Assembly: GCA_963383645.1 (NCBI GenBank)
Contig: OY726571.1
Span: forward strand, 21,689,599 to 21,753,598
Origin: Muscardinus avellanarius
Lineage: Eukaryota > Chordata > Mammalia > Rodentia > Gliridae
DNA length: 64,000 bases
Direction of reading: 5' to 3'
Part shown: positions 33,083 through 45,055 of the stretch, piece by piece
Numbering within the stretch: the first letter of the stretch is position 1
How the letters are laid out: each line of letters opens with the position of its first letter
Made by a program: the position numbers and the translations under genes
The notes under the pieces: generated by a model
The model's database searches: none
What the model was told of the DNA's origin: nothing
What the model saw: only the letters and a program-made list of their open reading frames with translations

Positions 33083-33234
33083 GAATTGAATCTAGGGGAG
33101 TTTTATCACCGAGTTATGTCTCCAGCCCCTCTCTCCATTTTTAAGATAGAAATTGCCCAGACTGGCCTCAAACTTGTGACCCTCCTGCCTTAGCCTCCCT
33201 AGTAGAATAACAGGAGTGTGCCACCGCAATTGGC
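33083..33234 (-). mobile_element. Dimeric SINE, type 1, old
   Basis: AATTGAATCTAGGGGAGTTT to GTGCCACCGCAATTGGCT. Highly diverged. Confidence 0.82.
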
Positions 33235-34639
33235 TTACCTCTTCCTTTTTTACAACATTACTTGAGAAGTAAATTATCATCCTAAATTCTTGATATTCCC
33301 TTCACTTTCTTTATAATTATATGATCTATGTGTAAAGAATATAGTTCCATTTTCCTGGTTTGGGACCTTATTTACATTCATGAGTAATCATGACACCTAT
33401 ATTCTTTTGTAGCTTGGTTCTTTTGCTAAACATATTGTGTATGAGACTCGTAACTTTTTGTGATGTTTAGCATTTCCTTAAATCTTGGCAGTAACCAGGC
33501 AAACAATTATGGATTAACAAAAATGCCTCCCAAGATAATAGGATTGTATATATTTACCTACTATTTAGTTCCTCTCTCCTCCTTCTCCTCCTCCTCTTCC
33601 GCCTTCTTTTTTAAAAAAAAAAAAAGCATTGATTTTCTAACACAAAATCATCATTTGACAAATTTCTCTCACCCTCCAAGAGAAGTTTTGTATTTGAGGA
33701 ATAATTCATGTAAAGACTGAGGACAGTCACTATGATCTTTGGGGGTCCAGGGACTCTTCAGAAACTTCATAGAAACGGTGGACACCTTTCCCCAAAGAAT
33801 GTGCTGTGCACACAGTTTGGAAGGCCGCGCATTCCAGCTGAGATTAGCATCTCAGCGTGATTGGCCGCAAGTAAAGCAAAGATCAGGGGCTTGGGACACG
33901 ACAGGGTGGAGTCTGGGAGCTGGGCTTCCTTGTCATGTGTCACGTTGCATCAGAGGGCAGAGGCTCACACCAGAAGTGACCCAACCCTTCTTAGAATAAA
34001 AACATCCTCAGAACGGGCTTGCTAAAAATAAATCATAGAATGGCTTCACATAATATCGAGTTGAGGAAAATCATTAGGACTAACCTAGGATGCTGCTAAG
34101 CCAAAAGAAATCGTCTTCAGTCAAGAGCGTGGCGCTCCCGTTGCTGGGTCTTTCTTAGGATTCTACTTCCTCTCACCTGCTCCAATCCCAAAGGTCCTCC
34201 AAGTCCTTTCACTCCAAGAAACTTTCCTGGCTGCTTCGACTCAAACTTTCTGCTCATCAAAATTCCCCACAAAAGTCACCCAGACAGAAGAGAGGGGTGA
34301 GCAGCTTGCCCTGGGAGCTCTAGGGACAGGGCTCGAAGTAACAGACTCCACGGAATCAGGGAATTCCCCTGCATGCGCTGTCTCTTAATTGTGTATCTAA
34401 CAGTTAGCTCATATTCAATCTTATAATCCTAAAATTTATATTTGGGTATATATTTTTACTGTATAAATAAATGTATGTAATTTATAAATAAACATTCACA
34501 ATACGTATATAGACACAAATCAAAATATAGAGAATGAAGACCAGCACTGCTGTTAAATGCCTTCAGTGGCTCTCCTGCCTCACCCAGCCCAGTGTTTCAC
34601 CTTCCCCCAAACTGCCTGGGACAGCTGGGCCGGGGCCAG
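33235..34639. other. Unique non-coding block
   Basis: 1.4 kb with no identified repeat. CpG-containing around 33820-33930 and 34110-34200. No domain in any frame. Confidence 0.4.
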
Positions 34640-34830
34640 GAGTACAAGGGAGACTGCCTGGCTTTGACCCCTCACTCCATCACTCCCTAGCACAAAACTT
34701 TAGCGGGAGATGACTTAACCTTTCTCTTCACGTCAGTCATTCATTCCTTCTCTAAGAAGTGGCAAACCAGATAGATGCTCACGTCACAGAGTTACTGGAA
34801 GGATGCAACATGGGCCTAGCTCAGGGTACG
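34640..34830 (+). mobile_element. MIR relic
   Basis: CCTGGCTTTGACCCCTCACT, GATGACTTAACCTTTCTCTT and CACAGAGTTACTGGAAGGAT follow the MIR order (CTGGGTTCAAATCCC, AGTTACTTAACCTCTCTG, GGGTTGTTGTGAGGATT). Confidence 0.7.
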
Positions 34831-35026
34831 CTGCGCGGCCCACCGCATCCAGGGTCTGTACGCAAAGAATTTGCTCTCCTGCTCCCTCCTCAGGAAATTT
34901 CTGTGGCTTTGTTTGTTCCCTGGTCTCCCTGAAATCCCAGAGCGTCTCATAGCTTTATAGTGGCTTGCGCGCAGAAGTTTTTCCATCAGAAACCAATCCT
35001 TATAATAATTAAAAATCCTGCTCAGA

Positions 35027-35252
35027 GCCGGGCGTGGTGGCACACGCTTGTAATCCCCGCGCTTGGGAGGCTGAGACAGGAGGATCACGTAGGTTCGAAG
35101 CCAGCCTCAGCTACTTAGTGAGGCTCTCAGCAACTTAAGTGAGACCCTGTTTTCAAATAAAATATAAAATGGGTCTGGGAGTATAGCCCGGAGGTAGAAA
35201 GCCTCTGGGTTCCACCTCCAGTACCACCAAAAAAAATAAAAATAAAATAAAA
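35027..35252 (+). mobile_element. Dimeric SINE, type 3
   Basis: GAGCCGGGCGTGGTGGCACA to CCAGTACCACC plus AAAAT tail. TSD AAAATCCTGCTCAG at about 35012-35025 and AAAATCCTGTTCAG downstream, with one mismatch. Confidence 0.95.
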
Positions 35253-35701
35253 TCCTGTTCAGTACAGTAATTGATACTTGGGTCCAGTTCTCACCCCATT
35301 CTTATGGGATCCCTGAGAAGGCCGGGTCCTGGCTGGGGTATCTGTGGAGTGGGAGGAGCCGCCCTTTCTTGTACCTTCTAGAAGCTTCCATGTCTCTTGC
35401 TGTAGGGCCTTTTTGTCCAGTCCTCTGAGCTGCATGCTTGGTTAGGGGCCTTCACTTGCCTTATGGTGCTCTTGAAGGGATTCGTTTTACAGTGACATCA
35501 CCCTGGCAGGTTCCCTCCCGGGCCTACTTGGCCTGAGGAGAGTACTGTGTGCTTGTCCAGGAGCTTGGGAGTGCCGCCCCCTCCCACTGCAGCCTGAGAT
35601 TCCACAGGACTCACTCAGGCCCTCGAGGGGGTCCTCTGGAGGTCCCTCTCATTTGCCTGAAGGTGAGAGCAAAGTGATCCTCCCCGCCCTAGCATGCGCG
35701 C

Positions 35702-35749
<48 letters not shown>

Positions 35750-36026
35750 TCCCAGCCGCCCCAGCCCCACTCTATCATTCGCTGGAGGGTAGTCATTGGC
35801 CAGGCTAACAGAACCGGTTTTGCAGTCAGGACACCTTCTACGCGTCCATCTTTTAGGCTCTCAGTGAGGTAGTTTCCACTTTCCTTCAGGGTATCTTGAC
35901 ATCTTTTTTATTATTCAGAGCCTATGGGGAATCAGCCACATGGAGCCTGAGAGAATCGCTGTTTAACATTCTGTGGTAAATGTGAAAGCGCTTACCCCAG
36001 AGCTTGGTCAGGAGCGGATGCTCAAG
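35253..36026. other. GC-leaning unique DNA with a CA repeat
   Basis: The most GC-rich unique stretch outside the composite element, with a CA microsatellite at 35704-35747. No exon or promoter can be demonstrated. Confidence 0.4.
35704..35747. repeat. (CA)n microsatellite
   Basis: About 22 CA dinucleotides not attached to a SINE. Confidence 0.95.
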
Positions 36027-36245
36027 CCGGCGTGATGGTGTACGCTTACAATCCCGGCATTCGGGAGGCTGAGACGGGAGGATCTCTGTTCTCCGAGACA
36101 GCCTCAGCTACTTAGCCAGTCCCTTTGCATCTCAGTGAGACCCTGTTTCAAAGTAAAGAATAAAAAAATAGCGCTGGCGTGTAGCTTGGAGGTAGAATGC
36201 CCCGGGTTCCATCCCCAATACTAAAAAACAAAACAAAACAAAAAA
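36027..36245 (+). mobile_element. Dimeric SINE, type 2
   Basis: GCCGGCGTGATGGTGTACGC to CCATCCCCAATACT, with an (AAAAC)n tail. Confidence 0.92.
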
Positions 36246-36341
36246 GTGAATACTCAGTAAATGTTGGTTCTCATTGTTTTTAGTAGACCCTCATAGGCTT
36301 TCTTATGTTTATTTGTGTTGTTTTGTTTTTTTTGTTTTTTG

Positions 36342-36542
36342 CAGTACCGGGGATGGAACCCAGGGGCACCCTACCTCTGAGCTACACCCCCAGCCCTATT
36401 TCTTTTTATTCTTTATTTTGAAACAGGGTCTTACTTAGTTCCAAAGGATCTCACTAATAGCTAATGCTGGCTGCGAACCTACAATCCTCCTGTCTTAGTC
36501 TCCCAAATGCTGGGATACAAGACTATGACGCCACGTCTGGCT
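36342..36542 (-). mobile_element. Dimeric SINE, type 2
   Basis: GCAGTACCGGGGATGGAACC to GACGCCACGTCTGGCTT. Confidence 0.92.
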
Positions 36543-36570
36543 TCTTTCTTATGGTTTTACTATGTTTTGG

Positions 36571-36912
36571 GTGCTCTAACAACTACCTTGGGCTGCGTGG
36601 CTTATGTCATAGAAATGTACTGCTCACAGTTCTGGTGGTTAAGAAATCCTGGATCAAAGCACCAACAAATCCAGTGTCTGGTGAGAGCTTCCTAGTTCCT
36701 AGAAGGTGGAATGGCTGTGTCCTTACGTGGTGGAAGGGAGGGCCTAAGGATTTCGGGCCTCTTTTATAAGGACACTAATCTCATCCATGAGGGTTCCACC
36801 CTTGTGATCTTAAGACCACCCTAAGGCCCCACCTCCTAAAACCATCACTTTGGGGCTCAGGATTCAACATAGAGGTTTTAGGGAAACACAAATATTTAGT
36901 CTGTAGTATGGT
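36571..36912 (-). mobile_element. MaLR LTR (MLT1-like), antisense
   Basis: Good antisense match by eye to MLT1/MST LTRs. The order is GTGCTCTAACAACTACC, GCTCACAGTTCTGGTGG, TGTGTCCTTACGTGGTGGAA, TTTATAAGGACACTAATC, CCACCCTTGTGATCTTAAGA, AAGGCCCCACCTCC and CAGGATTCAACATAGAGG. Confidence 0.8.
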
Positions 36913-37689
36913 CCCACATTGCTTCTATATCCAGCTTTACCACAGTTTAAAAAGTCTAGTCTATGGCAATGTCTCTCATAACCCACTGTTGTGAAATCAA
37001 CTTAAAGGTTCTCACGTGACAGTTTTTAAGTGAAACCAAAGAGTAGAAAACAAAAGGAACAGAAATACTGAGAATGCGTCTTTCATAAGAGGTATTATTT
37101 TCATAAAATTGTCATTTTCAAATAACCAAGTATGTATATTGTGATTTAAAAGTATTTGTTATTGGCCGCTCTTGGGAGGAAAAAAGTTAAAGTCTCCAGC
37201 ATCTGAGATTTTGTGGTTGTCTGCAGCGATTGATAGCCTGGGGGAGTCCATGTGGTCTTTCTAAACAAGTTTCTGAGTTGATGGGCTTCAAAAATAAAAT
37301 AAAAGAAAGAAAGAACATCTTGTTCCTCGTAGGTCTGTGATGTGAGTAGCTAATAACGAACCTTTTTAAGTTTTTCCCTAATTGCTTCTTAAGCACATGC
37401 ATGCGTCCCCAAAAACATGAGGAGCAGAGAACATGTTTCACATTCCCAGCACAAGAACATCAGTCAATGCCAATTCATGTCGGCCCTCAGTTTGGCTGTT
37501 TCGCTGGGTCAGATGCGTTAGCCTACACCATTTCCACTATTCACAGTTATATAGGTACAACTGGCCAGAAAGAAGCCTGTCCATCTTTCCACTGGCCCCA
37601 CAGTCTCAAAGCCATAGTCTCTGCTTAATAAATATTCAAGAAATGAGTCAGAGGTCCCATTTATGGAAAAAAAATGGTAGTGAATAAGG
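36913..37689. other. Unique non-coding DNA
   Basis: Nothing recognised. Open frames of 75-84 aa without domains. Confidence 0.4.
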
Positions 37690-37727
37690 TGTGTGTGTGC
37701 ACACGTGTGTGTGTGTGTGTGTGTGTC
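37690..37727. repeat. (GT)n microsatellite, interrupted
   Basis: GTGTGTGTGCACACGTGTGT type. The centre GTGTGCACACGTGTG is alternating purine-pyrimidine and self-complementary. Confidence 0.9.
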
Positions 37728-37732
37728 TTCTT

Positions 37733-37895
37733 TTGGATTGAACCCAAGGCATTCTACCTCTGAGCTACACCCCCACCCCTATTTTATTTTGAAACAGGTT
37801 CTCACTAAGTTGCTGAGGCTGGCCTTGAACTTGTGATCCTCCTGTCTCAGCCTCCCAAGTACTGCGATTACAGGTGTGCGCCACCATGCCCAGAT
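37733..37895 (-). mobile_element. Dimeric SINE, type 1
   Basis: TTGGATTGAACCCAAGGC to CACCATGCCCAGAT. Confidence 0.9.
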
Positions 37896-38763
37896 GGTGG
37901 ATGAGTTTTCAAATAGCCTATCCCCTGCACATTTTAAAGAACTTCAATATGATTGGGCATTTTAAGTTTCAGTATATCCAGATGCAGGGATTGAGATGGG
38001 AGAAATTCTCATAGAAGTGTGGTTTGATCAGGTTGAGGGACCACCCGCTCACTTTCTGATAGGAATAGTAAGTCTGCTACAGAAAGCACATTGTACTCTC
38101 CCCGTTTTATAATCTGACGTCATGTGAAGCGGCGTCACCAAGAGCAAAGTATGTTTTGCTCTGTGTAAGTTCTCCTGTGAATAGTTACCCCAGACCTGAC
38201 CATGAACCTGGCCTCTTCTGCAGAAGCTTCTGATACGACTAAAGGGAGAAATGTTACTTATTTCCCCAAGAACCTCAACAAAATAAGTTTTTCTATGTGT
38301 TCCTCTTAAAACCACAATAAAGTCCAGTAGTGGTATCAATTTGCTTGTGACTCTGCCCTGTACACATCTTTTGACTCTTTGAAAATTTTTTATGTCTGAA
38401 AAATTCTTACCTTGAAGAAGACTCAGATAGATGAGAACAGAAAAAAAAAAAATTAAATGACTTTCAGAAACTTATGAATGGCCATACGCTTATTTTGAAA
38501 TCCCTTTATCTATACCACTCCATCCTGCATTTGACCTCTTTGACCAAATGCTGTGTAGCAATACTTTTGTGACTCATCCAAAAACGTAGTATATTTAGAT
38601 CATTATGACTGTCTAACAGTATAAACAGAGCTATTCATCTGTCTGCTCATCGTCGTTCTTATCAAACGGGTTTATTAGATCACCCTGAAATACATTACTT
38701 TGGAATAATTTTTTAACCAAGGGAATTTTAGGCATTTTTGTGTTGAGAAAGACCAGGTATCTT
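37896..38763. other. Unique non-coding DNA
   Basis: No repeat recognised. A 96-aa minus frame at 38049-38339 shows no known domain. Confidence 0.4.
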
Positions 38764-38983
38764 TTTTATTTTTTTATTTTTTTTGTGGTACTATGGATGG
38801 AACCCAGAGGCTTTCTACCTCCGGGCTATACTCCCAGACCTAGTTTATATTTTATTTGGAAACAGGGTCTCACTAAGTTGCTGAGAGCCTCACTCAGTAG
38901 CTGAGACTGGCTGTGAACCTGCGCTATCCTCCTGTCAGCCTCCTAAGTGCTGGGATTACAAGCGTGCACCACCACACCTGGCT
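38764..38983 (-). mobile_element. Dimeric SINE, type 3
   Basis: T-rich tail, GTGGTACTATGGATGGAACC to CACCACACCTGGCT. Confidence 0.93.
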
Positions 38984-39780
38984 AAAGAGTGGGTATCTTA
39001 TGTAAAAGAAACTAGGTTGGGGTAGGGAGCTAGATTTGGGTTTCAAATTTATGCTCTCAGTTTTACCCTGAAGTGACAGGGATCAGATGGAATTGCTAAG
39101 TTTGCGTGGCAAGGTCAAACTAGTCTTCATGTTGGCTTGCAAGAAAAAAGTTAATTTAAAAAACCAGAGACCAAATTAACAATCAAACACCCACCACGTT
39201 CCAGATTTACTGCAATCAGATTTTTGTTTTGTGGTCATTGCTGTACTGGTGGCTACATTAATCCCTTCTCCCCACCTCCACATCCTCTCCTACAGCTGTT
39301 TGCTTGCTAAATTACACAGCATATTTCCTCTACATATTAATCAGACATTAAGTAAACCTCTCAGGAAGTTTTGCAACATACTGAGTTAAAAAGGAAACTT
39401 CCCTTCTGACCCTAATCTGGCTACTTTTTTTGAGCTCAGCCTACAAATCCCAGGATCATAAGCGTCTAATGGTCCTCAGTTCTGCCTTATTTCTTTTAAA
39501 AGGCTGCTGATAACCTACTCTGCCACCACCCAAATGAAGTCCAGGGTCAGGGTTTGCAATTTAAGGCAAGGTGGGGTATGTTCCGGAATACTTTCCATTA
39601 TTATCAGATCTTTGATAGTGTACTACTGTGTCCTCAACAACAGACCTTTCACATACCTGAATGGGCCCACCATGTAAAAAGTAAGGCTGGTATTTGTTAA
39701 ATTCCTCTGACAAAGAATGCCATTGAAATAAACTCAAATGGTATGTAAAGGAATAAAAGCCCAGGTGCAAGTCTCTCACT

Positions 39781-39781
<1 letters not shown>
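38984..39781. other. Unique non-coding DNA
   Basis: Nothing recognised. Confidence 0.4.
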
Positions 39782-39825
<44 letters not shown>

Positions 39826-40013
39826 TGTGGGTCTGGGGATGGAACCCAGAGGCATTCGGCCTCCGAGCTACCTGCCCTGCCCTATTTTTTATTCTTTATT
39901 TTGAAACAGTCTCACTGAGTTGCAGAGGCTGTTCTGAACCACGATTGAGCGATCCTTGTTCTCAGGCTCTTCCCTAATGCTGGGATAAAAAGCATGTGCC
40001 ACCACACCTGACT
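39782..40013 (-). mobile_element. Dimeric SINE, type 2, with (TTG)n tail
   Basis: Tail 39782-39822 is about 13-14 copies of TTG (CAA on the SINE strand). Body GTCTGGGGATGGAACCCAGA to CACCACACCTGACTT. Confidence 0.92.
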
Positions 40014-40096
40014 TAGTTTCTCGCTTTTGAAAGGCTGGTTTGGCACTTGTAAATTTGCAAGTGTTATTTTCTGAATTGCAAAAATACAGTAAAATT

Positions 40097-40327
40097 CTTT
40101 TTTTTTTTTTTTTTTTTTTTTTTTGGTGGTACTGGGGCATGAAACCCAGGGGCTTTCTACCTCTGGGCTACACTCCCAGACTTATTTTTATATTTTATTT
40201 GGAAACAGGGTCTCACTAAGTTGCTGAGAGCCTCACTAAGTAGCTGAGGCTGGCTTCGAATCTGCACAATCCTCCTGTCTCAGGCTCCCAAGTGCTGGGA
40301 TTACAAACATGCACCACTATGCTCAGC
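40097..40327 (-). mobile_element. Dimeric SINE, type 3
   Basis: T27 tail, GGTGGTACTGGGGCATGAAA to CACCACTATGCTCAGC. Confidence 0.93.
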
Positions 40328-40408
40328 AGTAACGTTCATTTTTTGGTACAAATCTTAATATTAGAAACAAGAGCTTCTTATGACAAAAATTAGGGCATTT
40401 GTTAATTT

Positions 40409-40625
40409 TTTTTTTTTTTTTTTTTTTTTGGTGCTGGGGATGGAACCCAGGGTATCCTACCTCTGAGCTACACCCCCAGCCCTATTTTTTATTCTTTATT
40501 TTGAAACAGGGTCTCAATGAGTTGCAAAGGGCCTCACTAAGTAGCTGAGGCTGTCTGTAAACCGTGATCCTCCTGTCTCAGCCTCCCAAATGCTGGGATT
40601 ACAAGTGTGTGCCACCATACCCAGC
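40409..40625 (-). mobile_element. Dimeric SINE, type 2
   Basis: T20 tail, GGTGCTGGGGATGGAACCCA to CCACCATACCCAGC. Confidence 0.93.
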
Positions 40626-40775
40626 CTTAAATTTTCTTATTGTTTCTACTACAATATCTATTTGCGTACAAAGAGATATTGATGCTGAAACATTGGAAGA
40701 TATTAAAAAGCTCAATGAGAAAATTATAAAATTTCTATAACTGATCTCTGTACAGATAGTAATTACAGTGGTAAG

Positions 40776-40781
40776 TGTGTG

Positions 40782-40822
<41 letters not shown>

Positions 40823-40998
40823 TACTGGGGATTGAACCCAGGAGCATTCTACCTTCAAGCTACATCCCCAGCCCTATTTTAATTCTTTATTTTGAAACAG
40901 GATCTCACTAAGTAGCTGAGGCTGGCCATGAACTGTGATCCTCCTGTCTTAGCCTCCCAAGTACTGGGATTACAAGCATGCACCACCATGCCCCACTT
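40776..40998 (-). mobile_element. Dimeric SINE, type 1, with TG tail
   Basis: (GT)n tail 40776-40818, body CTACTGGGGATTGAACCCAG to CACCACCATGCCCCACT. Confidence 0.92.
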
Positions 40999-41169
40999 GC
41001 ATTCTACCTCTGAGCTACATCTCTAGCTCTTTTATTTTTATTTTGAAACAGGGTCTCTCTAGGTTGCTGAAAGTCTCACTAGTTGCTGAGGCTGTCCTCA
41101 AACCTGTAATCCTCCCCAGCCTTCCAACGACTGGGATTGATTAAAGGTGTGCACCACCACACCCAGCTT
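40999..41169 (-). mobile_element. Dimeric SINE, type 1, truncated
   Basis: Starts inside the ID-like half (GCATTCTACCTCTGAGCTAC) directly after the previous SINE and runs to CACCACCACACCCAGCTT. The upstream SINE appears inserted near its right end. Confidence 0.88.
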
Positions 41170-41371
41170 TTGTTTTTGTTTTGTTTTGGTGCTGGCTTTC
41201 AAAACATATGCTAAGTTCTACTCTACTGCTGAAAAACACATTCACAGTCCAACTCCCCTTCATGAACTTTTACTGCATAAATTTTCTTAGAGTAGAACCA
41301 TGCTATACATACTGATTCTTACTAAAACACACATAGTAAATATCTGCCAAAATGTTTTAAACTTTAAAAAT

Positions 41372-41410
<39 letters not shown>

Positions 41411-42988
41411 GACTTATTTACTGTAACTGTAATACTTAAAGTAATTCATTGCATTCTGGTCCACTGAACTTGGAATAAACTGACTCCTTTGTTAAAGCAT
41501 GAGAGAAACCATAGTTCTTTACATAGCTAAACTGTTCAACAGAAAACATACAAGGAAGAAAATGAAAAAAACCTTGCTCTTTGTTCCATCCCGGCTGCCC
41601 GATTGGAAAGATAACCAAAGTCCCTTAAGCTCAAAGCACTTTTACCACAAATTCTTTAAGTAATATTATTCCTACTCACCTTGAACTCCTGGCAGACCTT
41701 CTTATCATTTGTGCGAGCCTCCCTTTCTCTCAGATAATCAACTGAGTAGTAGTGTTTGGAATTCAAGTCCTGTCGCTTAGAGGAAGGTTGAATGTGTTTA
41801 GCTTAGTGTACTTACAAATTGTGATAATTCCTGGACTCCTTAAGTAACCAATATTTGGTGTCTGTGAAAAAAGTGCATGTTTAAAAATAATTGGAAATTA
41901 ATATTTCTACTTGATAGAAACAAATTTTAATACATCTATTTGCTACTAAACTACTAGGGTAACTTATCTTAAATTTTATATTATTTCCCCAGAGGCAGAA
42001 AATTTTAAACAATGCATTCCCCAAAGGTAGCTAATATAATTGTTTCTTGTGTGTCTTCCGAAAAGATTCCAAGAATTTAGGAACATTTGTGTATGTAGTG
42101 TGTGCCTGAATGTGCATTCCTGCCCTTACCTTGAGTACTCATGAGGACATTCCCTACATGGGACTTATGGCACATATTTTCTTATTTCTTAAGGGTATTA
42201 ACAGATGGGCCCTTAGTTTCTAAGTGAGATACATGAAGATCTATTTGCTTCTCATCAAACGTAGACTCCATTTCTTCGATTAAGGAAGAAAATATGAAAA
42301 GTCTGCTTTGAAGTTCCTCCTTTTATAAATAATATTTGGTAACTTTGATGCTGCCATTTTAAGAAGGAACTGCTTCCCTGTACCTTATACAGAAATTAAT
42401 TCTAAGAGGATTAAGCAAGACACAGGAAGATAATAAAGGACAGTTTGGTAATACAAATACAATCAAATAAAGAACTTCTAATCATCAAAAGGCACCAGTG
42501 AGGAAGAGAAAATACAATGCAGAGTAGAAAGTATCTGCTCTTTGCATATGAGGTTGAATCCAGAAACAGAGATTCAGCCGTTACTAAATAGCCTCTGCCC
42601 TCATACCATGAAATTTTTTTCTACTTGAAAACCCAGATAGAGAAAATCAGCTCGTGTTAACAGAATTTGAAGAAAAGTATAGAAGTATATACTAGAAGAG
42701 GGAAACATTTTAAGAAAGGACAGCAATCTATTCTATCGAAGCCACAAGATCACATAGAAACTGGCAGGCTTCCATTTTGTAACTATCGCTTAGGCATCCA
42801 TTGTGTAATTTTTGTACATGTGTCTGTATGTTCCTCTCCTCAGTATGTTCCTCTGTATGTTTTATATTTCTCCTTTTTAAAAATCTGTTCACTGAAAACT
42901 AGCCAACTGGATTAGGTTGTGAAGTTTACTCCAGCTAGTGGGAGATGGCACAGTGGCTATGCTTTAAGGGAATAAAAGGCTGAACAGG
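41170..42988. other. Unique non-coding block
   Basis: 1.8 kb without recognisable repeats except a (GT)n at 41374-41409. AT-rich, with no gene evident. Confidence 0.4.
41374..41409. repeat. (GT)n microsatellite
   Basis: About 18 GT dinucleotides in unique DNA. Confidence 0.95.
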
Positions 42989-43173
42989 CCGGGCGTGGTG
43001 GTGCATGCTTGTAATCCCCGCACTTGGGAGGTAGAGATAGAAGGATCACACAGGTTTGAAGCCAGCTTAGCTAGCTTAAGAGACCCTGTTTCCAAGTAAA
43101 AAATATAAAATAGGTCTGGGAGTGTACCCCGGAGGTAGAAAGGTTCCATCCCCAGTACCACCAGAAAAAAAAA
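42989..43173 (+). mobile_element. Dimeric SINE, type 3s
   Basis: GCCGGGCGTGGTGGTGCATG to CCCCAGTACCACC. TSD AAAAGGCTGAACAG at about 42975-42988 and 43174-43187. Confidence 0.95.
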
Positions 43174-43395
43174 AAAGGCTGAACAGACTGCCCACCCAGT
43201 GTGCATGCACCCTTCTGTGCAGAAGTAAATTTCCTTGCAGGCTAAAAATAAAAGTATTTGCAACTCATGTAGACAGTACTGGACAGAATATATAGATTAC
43301 AACCAGAAAAAAAAAAAAAAAAAAAAAAAGAGGAACTCTTACTAATCAATGAGAAGAAGGCAGCCAACTTAAAAAAAAAAAAAAAAAAAAAAACA

Positions 43396-43840
43396 GCCGG
43401 GAATAGTGGTGCACCCCTGGCACACCTATAATCCCAGTACCTGAGAGGCTGAGACAGGAGGATCACAGATTCAAGGCCAGCCTCGGTAACTTAGCAAGAC
43501 CCTATTTTAAAATAAAAAAAATAGCCAGGCGTGGTGGTGCACGCTTGTAATCTCAGCCTTTGGGAGCCTGAGACAGGAGGATTGCACAGGTTCAAAGCCA
43601 GCCTCAGCTACTTATTGAGCCGCTCAGCAAACTAGTGAGACCCTGTTTCCAAATAAAATATAAAATAGGTCTGGGAGTATAGCCTGGAGGTAGAAAGCCC
43701 CTGGGTTCCATCCCCAGCACCACAAAATAAATAAATTAATTAACTAATTAATTAAATAAAATGGCTAGAGGTATAGCTTGGAGTAATATGTTCCTGGGTT
43801 CAATCTCCAGTACCAAAAAAAAAAAAAAAAAAAAAAAACA
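43396..43840 (+). mobile_element. Dimeric SINE, type 1, split by a type 3 copy
   Basis: Left half 43396-43523 (AGCCGGGAATAGTGGTGCAC, with a small internal duplication). Right half 43763-43817 (GGCTAGAGGTATAGCTTGGA to GTTCAATCTCCAGTACC) with a long A tail. Confidence 0.9.
43524..43762 (+). mobile_element. Dimeric SINE, type 3, nested
   Basis: GCCAGGCGTGGTGGTGCACG to CCATCCCCAGCACCAC, tail of AAAT/TTAA type. Confidence 0.93.
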
Positions 43841-43844
43841 GCCA

Positions 43845-44622
43845 CTCTACCAAAGAGGGAATTCAAATTGACAGTAAACATGAAAAGATGTTCAAGCTCA
43901 TTAGTAATAAAGAAAATATGAATTAAAACAACAAAGATACCATTATACACACCCACCTGATTGGCAGAAATTGAAGTCTGATAATGCCAAGATCTGGCGA
44001 GGATGTGAGGTAACAGGATATTTCATACACTGCTGGTGGGAGTCTAAATTGGTTCAAACCACACTGGAAGAGAGTTTGGCATGATTTGATAAAGCCGGAT
44101 GTTATATAAACCCTATGACCTAGCAATTCCACTCTTAACTGTATTCCTCAAAGAAATGTTTACACATATGCACCCAGAGACACATAACCAGAGTGTGGCC
44201 ATGATCCCAAGAGGCACCAATTGGAAACATGTCAGAGCTCCGTCAACAAGAGCCGTGGTGGGGTCATTCTATTGAATGCTACTTACCAATTAAATCAAGG
44301 AGAATTGCCCCCCCAAAATATAGATGAACCTTATAAACATGATAGCGAGCAAAAGAAGCAAGCTGAAGCTGAAAGAACACATATAGGAGGATGTGACTCA
44401 CAAAACGAGAAAATGGAGGAGGCGAAGCATGTTGTTCAGAGATGGCAGGTAACACAAGTAAGTTACAGCAAGACCATGAGAAATCCGTAAGTCAAGACTG
44501 TAGTTACTGGACATCCTGAGGGCGAAGGCAGAGACCTAGGATACCTCTGTTTTCAAGCCTAAATTGTGGTTACAACCTGACTGTTTGCTTTGTAACTCTT
44601 TGTTCAACTGCAAATAGTTTTT
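43845..44622 (+). mobile_element. Old L1, 3' part of ORF2 and UTR
   Basis: Sense L1 phrases in order: CATGAAAAGATGTTCAAGCT, ATGAATTAAAACAACAAAGA, GGCGAGGATGTGAGGTAAC, CACTGCTGGTGGGAGTCTA, TGACCTAGCAATTCCACTC, GATGAACCTTATAAACATGA and TAGCGAGCAAAAGAAGCAAG. The 89-aa open frame at 44221-44490 lies inside this decayed region. Looks like an old (L1M-class) copy. Confidence 0.88.
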
Positions 44623-44642
44623 AAAATACATGAAGGCTGGGC
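44623..44642 (+). repeat. 5' target-site duplication of the composite element
   Basis: AAAATACATGAAGGCTGGGC, identical over 20 bp to 50224-50243. The preceding bases are TTTTT, so the cut is TT|AAAA, the consensus of L1 endonuclease. The last 8 bases are the start of a SINE that the insertion separated from its target. Confidence 0.92.
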
Positions 44643-45055
44643 CCCGGGCCGAACTGCGCATAGCACGCCAGACCCCTGGAGAAACCGGGCCCAGTAAGAC
44701 GCTGGGTTCTGGGCGGGGGTCCCGCGCAGTGCACACCCGCCAGGGCCCGGGTCATAGGACCCTGGGCCCCGGGCCGAATTGCGTGTAGCATGCCAGACCC
44801 CTGGAGAAACCGGGCCCAGTAAGTAGCTGGGTTCTGGGCGGGCGTCGCTCGCGGGGCACGCCAGATGGGACCCGGGTCGCGGGACTATGGGCCCCGGGCC
44901 GAAATGCGCTTAACACGCCAGACCCCTGGAGAAACCGGGCTCAGTACCCTGGGTTCCGGGCAGGGGTCGCGAGGAGCACGCCAGCTGGGGCCCGGGATGT
45001 GGGACCCTGGGCCCCAGGCGGAGTAAGGCAGATCACTCTGGACCCATGGGGAAAC
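44643..45055 (+). repeat. GC-rich 5' tandem repeats (about 124 bp x 3.5)
   Basis: The core GCCCCGGGCC recurs at 44641, 44765, 44891 and (as GCCCCAGGCG) 45011, spacings of 124, 126 and 120 bp. Each unit carries ACGCCAGACCCCTGGAGAAA followed by CCGGGC and a GGGTTCTGGGCGGG stretch. Short GC-rich units at the 5' end of an L1-mobilised element recall the promoter monomers in rodent L1 5' UTRs. That parallel is inference. Confidence 0.85.

Noticed and set aside
35253..36026. Possible CpG-island promoter
   Set aside because: GC-leaning, but CpGs are sparse and no exon, TATA box or splice pattern can be supported.
44221..44490. 89-aa open frame before the composite element
   Set aside because: It lies within the decayed 3' end of an old L1 and does not continue the L1 ORF2 product cleanly.
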